This document shows positions 58,501 through 64,000 of a DNA stretch of 64,000 nucleotides, one piece after another. A program made the translations under genes and the position numbers. Under the pieces are notes generated by a model. The model searched no databases and was not told the origin of the DNA. It worked only from the letters and a program-made list of their open reading frames with translations. How positions within the stretch are numbered: the first letter of the stretch is position 1; every line of letters begins with the position of its first letter. The stretch is from Holacanthus passer (Eukaryota; Chordata; Actinopteri; Pomacanthidae), in the NCBI GenBank assembly GCA_025331565.1, contig JAFREQ010000042.1:2366501-2430500 (forward strand), written 5' to 3'.

Positions 58501-61500
58501 TACTCTTTTTTTTGACTTCCTATTTACACTGATAAGTTCATGCTGCAGAGTTTCCTGTCATGCTGTTTGTTTCCTTTTTGCTCAGGAGTCAATGGCAGAG
58601 TTCTTCAATGCTCAGATGCGGCTCGCAGGTCTTTCACAAGCCCCAAGCAACCCTGTACTCGCTGTGCAGATTAATCAGGACAAAAACTTTGCTTTCCTTG
58701 AGGTGTGTGTTACATGTGTATTTTCTACCTGCGAACACACATAAACACACACATGCAGATAAAGCAGATCCCTCTCTAATATGAACATGTGACAACAATG
58801 TTTATTTCCAGCAGTTGATCCTGCAAAGTCATTTCCTTAGTCCCAACATGATTTCTGCTTTCCAGTTTCGATCTGTAGATGAGACGACGCAGGCCATGGC
58901 CTTCGATGGAATCATTTTCCAGGGTCAGTCGCTGAAGATTAGAAGACCTCACGACTATCGGCCTTTACCTGGTATCTCAGAGCAGCCCGCCTTCCATGTC
59001 CCAGGTTTGTTCCTGAGTGATACCAAGTAATAACACGTTCTGTTATATGATAGAGAAATTTTTTGTTTGTTTGTTGTTTTGGTCTCTGTAGGTGTCGTCT
59101 CCACAGTCGTTCCCGATTCCCCCCATAAACTGTTTATAGGAGGCCTGCCAAACTACCTGAACGATGACCAGGTATTTAACCGAAACCAGACTGAACAGGT
59201 GCACTCATGTTTCCTCATTTTTCTCTCACTTGCTGAGGTTTTTGTCACACTTTGAACATGCACAAAATATGTTTTACTTTGTTTCTTTATGACATGAAAA
59301 ATCAAAAAGTGTGTTGTGGTAGAGAGAAAACAAAAATGTTTATCAGAGCCAGAAACAGGATGTGACCCCACATTATATATGCAAAAAAGACAAAAATGAA
59401 CAAATGACACAATCTAGTGAAAACATAAATAGGTTCATATTTCATCTAGTTCATTGTTCATATATTTAATGACTTGTATTTGTGAACATGTATCTGATAT
59501 TTGAAAGATAATTAGCCTTTTTTTTAAACAACAACTATCTGATAATAAACATTAATCATATCATGTTAATCATATATATCATTAATCATATATGAGTATT
59601 ATAAGAACTTTTTGTGAGTTGGCTCTCTAAGTAAACTGCTTATACCTTTCTCATGTAAAGCATACTGATTAAAGAAAGGTAAGCAAAGTCCAGTCTATTA
59701 CTTAACAGGCTGATGAACTGACATTTATTTATTTCTGTTTGCTATTTAGGCCTGGATGTTGCTCCATATTCACTTGAGTCAATATTATCAAAGAAAAATT
59801 CCACCTTAAGAGACTGCTGCTGAAAATAATAGTGTTGACGTTCTTGTATTTCTGGACTTTTTGGTTGATTAGTCATGAACAGTTAAATGGTGTCAGCAGC
59901 TAAAATGTACAGAGCAAATTAAAATGTGGTGGGTTTTTTTGTTTTACTGTTTTGATTAGTTTCTTCTGTGATAATAAACTCAGTCAGTCTTTAGTGTTTA
60001 AGTCTTGTTTTGGGCATTTAAAAAAAATGTTTTATTGTTTATTTTATAGGCTGAATGATGGACAGATTAAGTAATGCAGAAAATAACTGCCTGCAGCTGG
60101 AGCTTGACTGATATATGAGCAATACAATACAATGAGCCAATATATCATTAAACTTCCAAATATCGATATCAGTATCTGTCTGAAAAGTCTGGTATTGGTT
60201 GGACCTTGCTTGTAGTCCTACTTTGCACCTGCAGAGTCCAAAAGGTTTAGGCCCATTTTCTGGTGGTTGTAAAAAGGCATTATGGGTAAAACCAGGCAGG
60301 TTGAGGGAAAGTGGTTGCACCCAAAGAGTCACTGAAAACTCCAGAAATGCATTGAACATTGAAAAACGTATAAAAACTATAAGTGGACTTTTTCTTTGAG
60401 AATATCAAAAGTCAGAGTCAGTATTTGCTACTAAATAGGTCATCATACTTGGAAGGACTAAACAGTTTCACAGTAAAGCTCCATCTTTGCTCTCAGGTGA
60501 GCAGATGGTGTCCATTGTCTCTGTTACACAGTGAATTTAATCCTAACTGTCCGTTCTGTCTCACTGACTCTTAACTAGCTGACACAGCACATGTAGCCTG
60601 ATGTATATTATTCACTGACTTCTTTATTTTTAATACTTGCAGTCGCTGCCACTGCGTTGATACTCACAGCTCTTTCATTTTTGTTCCCCCACTTTGTCCC
60701 CAGCTAGGGGCCTGTAAGATCGTTAAGTCTGCGCTCATAATTTGTTCAGTAGTACTCATCTACTGCTGCCATGCCAACATGTAACACAAGGCAAGTAAGA
60801 CATTCTGGTCCTCACACGGATACACTCCTAGCCAGCAGGCTCCCTTACTGGCTGCTTTCTTTCTCCCATCATGCTTTTGGAGCGCGTTTAGGACCCGGGG
60901 ATTTTGGGTTAAGGCCTGATCATTAAGACTTGGGGATGTTGTTGTTGGTGGTGGTGGTTTTGTGGGGGGTGTATTCAGCTTTTAATGTAAAGGTAAGAAA
61001 GTATAAACGTACTGTCTGACTGTTTTTGCCTGTAGCTGGCAAAATACAATAAAAGTCGATATTGTAAATTTCCCCACTGTGGGACGAATAAAGGTTTATC
61101 TTATTTATCTTATCTTTTAGAGTTATATTTATTTCTATATTTTATCTAAATAAGATCATTTCTTTTTATTTCTCCTGCACCGTTTACCACTCAGCTTGTC
61201 ATAGAAATGATCCCAACTTTAAATATGTTATCATTCTTTCAATCTAATTTTCTTGTCTGTAAATGTGTCTCAATAATACTTGAGTTATTTTGCTGTTCCC
61301 CACATGTAGCCCAGATCCACATCATCAGCATTAACTCTTCATGTTTTCCCTAAACCCTCAAAAGACATGAACATTTTTATGCACTCTCTCTCTCTTTCTT
61401 TTTTTGACTCAGTATAGAAAAATCTGCAAAATGCACAAATGTACAAATGACTTAAGCCAATTCTATTTGACTGCATACATTTTGTTTCTGATAATCGCAT

Positions 61501-63751
61501 TACTACTGTGATATGACGGTCTTAAGGCATCAAATGGACATTTAGAATTCACTCTGTAGGTTACTACTGATGTTCTCTATGAATTATCAGTCTCATATCT
61601 TGTTGTCTGACTCTTTTTTGCAGGTAAAGGAGCTCTTGACATCATTTGGGCCCCTCAAAGCGTTCAATCTAGTGAAGGACAGTGCCACGTCACTGTCAAA
61701 AGGTTACGCCTTTTGTGAATATGTAGACATCAGCGCCACTGATCAGGTAATGATTATGTGTTGTTTTTTATGTGTTGAGATCATTAGCTGTGTTGTTTGG
61801 TGTGTTATTTTGAGGTCTGTGTGTTTTCTTCCTCAGGCAGTTGCTGGCCTCAATGGGATGCAACTGGGAGACAAAAAGCTGATAGTCCAAAGAGCGAGTG
61901 TGGGAGCTAAAAATGCCAATCCTGTGAGTAGGACTCCTTTTGCCCTTTACCTTCCTTAAAGATCACAGTAGGTGTCACTAACAACATTAACAATTGCTCC
62001 ATTCTGTTCAAGATTCCTGTGATTCCTCGACAAAATTCACTCCTGTTTCCCGTTAAGCTGCAGGATTTTTGGCGTGTGCTAGAGACCATGATCAGTCCCA
62101 CAACAGTGCCGTCTTCTCTGACTGCAAATGTGCTGTATGCAGAAGAACAGCATGCTGTTATTACAGTAATGAAACTGGCTCAACTGTCTCCATGCTAAAG
62201 GGCAAAATGCAGTTCTATATGTTGCAAAATGTTAGAATTCATGACCCTCAAAGCTCAACACAATGCAACTTCAGGAAATGCATATCAGTCAGAAAAAATG
62301 CTGCAAAATGTTTTCTTAATTTACTCATGTTTTCTCTGTTTGCATGTGTTTTCTTAGTTACAGTGCATTGAGCTCGTGGCCACTGTAGTCAATGAAAGAT
62401 AAAATGAGCCGGCAGTAGTGGCTTAATCAAAACTAAAGAATCCACACTTTATTCTCCACCGTGTGCTACATTGTGAAGACTCTGTTCTTCCAGCACAAAA
62501 GGAGCTGGATTCTCTCAAAGTGGCAGATGGAGGGAGTGAAAGGTCAACGGAAAGATTATTTCCAACATGTTTATCCACTGCAGGAATGGCGAAGATACAG
62601 AAACAGGAAGGGGGGGGCAGGAAGCAGCTAATCTGCATATGAATGCAGAATCTGTAGGCAGGGGACAAGATTTTAGTATCAGAAGCTTTCTGGTTTCCAT
62701 CTGTAGTCGAAGTATTACTGACCAATCACGTCCAAGCAGGCTTTGGTTGCACGCAGGTCGACAGTCTGTGTGGAGAGCGAAAGAGGCTGAATGCATTGCA
62801 ATGTAATCTCGGAACCCATCCGCTATAGTCAAACGACAATTTAACTTTTTATTAGCTTTTTAAAATGTATTTGCATTCATATACCTGTTTATAGAGATTA
62901 GCCGAAATGTCAAATGTTGTCGAGTTTGAAAGTTGCTAATCCGACTGTATCACTGTAAACGGTGGTCAGTGCAAGAAGAAGTCTTGGATATATATCAGAA
63001 GCCCTGAAACATTGGTCATTGTCCCCAGAGGCTAAATCGTCATCCTGTTCTGAGATTGGGCAGCAGCAGGCTTTATTGGAAACCCATTTGATCTCAGACT
63101 GACACTGTGAATCTAGACCGTGGTTTTATGTATCTGCAGTAAAAGTACAAATCTTGAACTGAGCCTAAGCTGATGAGTACGACTCTTCCTCCACCTGCAG
63201 ACCTCCATCATAGAGACCCCGGTGACGCTGCAGGTCCCTGGACTTCAGAGGCTGCAGAACTCTGGCATGCCCACGGAGGTGCTGTGCCTTCTCAACATGG
63301 TGATGCCAGAGGAACTGGTGGACGACGAGGACTACGAGGAGATCCTGGAAGACATCCGCGAGGAGTGCTGCAAGTACGGCAGCGTCCGCTCCATCGAGAT
63401 CCCACGACCCGTCGACGGTGTGGAAGTCCCCGGCTGTGGAAAGGTGAGTCCTGAGTCTGTAAAGGTTCAGACCTCATCATCTCCACAAAACGCAGATTAC
63501 TAAACATGTTAAAATGTATTCTTGCCTTCATCAGGCATCAACATGAACCTTCAAATCCACCACTCACTGGGTTGTTATTGGTTCAAACTGTAAAGGACCT
63601 GACCTGTTTTTCATTCCAGATCTTTGTGGAGTACGTTTCTGCTGCAGACTGTCAGAAAGCCATGCAGGCGCTCACCGGCCGTAAGTTCGCCAACAGAGTG
63701 GTGGTCACCAAATACTACGATCCGGACATGTACCATAGACACGAGTTTTGA
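55532..63751 (+). CDS. u2af2: U2AF2 (U2AF65), U2 snRNP auxiliary factor large subunit
   Basis: U2AF65 binds the pyrimidine tract at 3' splice sites and recruits U2 snRNP. Exons: 55532-55580, 57418-57592, 57893-57996, 58335-58486, 58586-58702, 58866-59004, 59092-59171, 61624-61746, 61837-61923, 63201-63443, 63620-63751. They join in frame to 466 residues (human 475). The RS domain is about 17-75. The U2AF35-binding ULM is KYWDVPPPGF with W90. RRM1 has RNP2 LYVGNI (149-154) and RNP1 KNFAFLEF (193-200). RRM2 has LFIGGL (259-264) and KGYAFCEY (298-305). The C-terminal UHM is about 343-466 and ends ANRVVVTKYYDPD...HEF. Human U2AF2 ends in an extra W; here TGA follows F directly. The gene is not at this locus in human. 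The a or b teleost paralogue cannot be told. Confidence 0.97.
56310..56450 (-). repeat. Dispersed 'AATTAATCGATTATTTTCTC' fish repeat, copy 2 (reverse)
   Basis: It contains ttataaaacaagacatttga, attttaatgattaaacaatt and agtttgtcaatggagaaaata, the reverse-strand counterpart of 7950-8075, in U2AF2 intron 1. Confidence 0.5.
56950..57183 (+). repeat. Dispersed 'AAGTAAAAGTACTAATACC' family repeat, copy 8 (intact right end)
   Basis: It contains ctttaatctataataatac, gtggaataaaaagtacagtg, tttccctctgagaagttgtag, tgtacttaagtacagtactt and gagtaaatgtacttagttac, ending tttccaccactgc. The palindromic terminus is well kept. It is in U2AF2 intron 1. Confidence 0.75.
57255..57340 (-). repeat. Dispersed 'AATTAATCGATTATTTTCTC' fish repeat, copy 3 (reverse)
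   Basis: It contains gattattaatgaaaatgttt, tcaattgattaatcagctg and attgttgcagctc. Its end lies about 80 bases before U2AF2 exon 2. Confidence 0.45.
58335..59004 (+). other. u2af2: U2AF2 RRM1 exons
   Basis: Exons 58335-58486, 58586-58702 and 58866-59004 encode the linker QMTRQARR, RRM1 with LYVGNIPFG and KNFAFLEF, and the interdomain RRPHDYRPLPGISEQPAF. Very close to human over this part. Introns are about 100 and 160 bases. Confidence 0.93.
60090..60205. repeat. Dispersed repeat with decayed GACTGATATAT terminal inverted repeats
   Basis: It contains tggagcttgactgatatatg on the left and ggtattggttggacc on the right. The ends are roughly complementary, and the interior has aatatcgatatcagtatc. 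It resembles the common fish repeat built on CGATATATCGG. It lies in U2AF2 intron 7. Confidence 0.5.
61061..61117 (+). mobile_element. 3' tail of a LINE or tail-sharing SINE
   Basis: The stretch aatttccccactgtgggac then gaataaaggtttatc and tatctta repeats is the 3' end of a common teleost LINE, ending in short tandem repeats of ttatct. The body was not recognised upstream, which suggests 5' truncation. Confidence 0.6.
61924..63200 (+). other. u2af2: U2AF2 intron 9
   Basis: A 1.28 kb intron between RRM2 and the UHM. Nothing coding was recognised. It contains a (G)7 run near 62611. Human U2AF2 has an alternative 3' splice site near this linker; no clear equivalent was seen. Confidence 0.5.
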
Positions 63752-64000
63752 AAGCACAGTCGAGTCCTTCCTCCTTTCTGTTTGTAAGCTTGGGTTCGGT
63801 CGGTTTCTTTCCTCCTCTGAATGTTGTGAACGTGTCCGTAGAGACTAGGCCCGGAAAAGACTTGTTTTATTACATCTTCTACTTAACAAACCGGACTGCA
63901 GTGTGTGTTTCTTCAGTACTGAATATCTAACTCCCAGCTTTAGCCTAATACTCACACAGTGAACTTAATCTCGTTCTAAATTAAAATACTGTAGTATTCA
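63752..64000 (+). other. u2af2: U2AF2 3' untranslated region (partial)
   Basis: Follows the TGA at 63749-63751 and runs off the right edge. No AATAAA was seen before the end. Confidence 0.6.

Larger units (their letters stand above)
59172..61623 (+). other. u2af2: U2AF2 intron 7 (2.45 kb, longest internal intron after the first)
   Basis: The intron interrupts RRM2 between DDQ and VKELL. It holds two dispersed-repeat relics and otherwise unrecognised sequence. A (T)n-rich acceptor (ctcttttttgcag) closes it. Confidence 0.7.

Noticed and set aside
58019..58744. A 241-codon plus-strand open frame
   Set aside because: It runs through two introns and happens to include U2AF2 exons 4 and 5; the splice junctions give the real protein.
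1..64000. CRISPR arrays, phage, plasmid or bacterial operons
   Set aside because: No regularly spaced repeats with unique spacers. Spliced vertebrate genes and fish repeats fill the window.

Overview
The window is vertebrate nuclear DNA and almost certainly a teleost fish, probably percomorph. Small exons with canonical GT/AG junctions reassemble into vertebrate proteins. Introns and intergenic DNA carry dispersed repeats typical of fish genomes, plus many dinucleotide and trinucleotide microsatellites. No phage, plasmid, CRISPR, operon or viral gene is visible. Exon coordinates below were read directly from splice junctions and checked for reading phase.

Layout, left to right: the 5' end of a fast skeletal myosin heavy chain gene (minus, runs off the left edge); GAS7 (plus, coding 4880-30547, the largest gene); recoverin RCVRN (minus, 35560-34268); GSG1L2, a claudin-like four-TM protein (plus, 39269-45076); NATD1, a small GNAT-like acetyltransferase (minus, 48573-47300); DHRS7C, a muscle short-chain dehydrogenase (minus, 51957-49795); and U2AF2, the large subunit of the splicing factor U2AF (plus, 55532-63751). 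All but the myosin have a complete coding sequence.

MYH, GAS7, RCVRN, GSG1L2 and DHRS7C are neighbours on human chromosome 17p13.1, so most of the window is an old conserved block. GLP2R, which lies in that interval in human, is not seen here. NATD1 and U2AF2 lie elsewhere in human, so their junctions with this block look like lineage-specific synteny. The genes do not form a pathway. Expression links are limited: myosin and DHRS7C are muscle genes, recoverin is a photoreceptor gene, and GAS7 is neuronal and cytoskeletal.

The accessory interest lies in non-coding sequence. GAS7 appears to have at least two and perhaps three starts, with one exon serving either as a first exon or as an internal exon. 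An intron 5 region carries three RFX X-box-like motifs, a perfect CRE and a perfect 12-bp-arm hairpin. A long (TG)n tract abuts a GAS7 3' splice site. Recoverin has three CRX-type motifs upstream. A MITE-like element sits just upstream of DHRS7C. Several repeat families recur across the window. I found no evidence of an undescribed multi-gene system.
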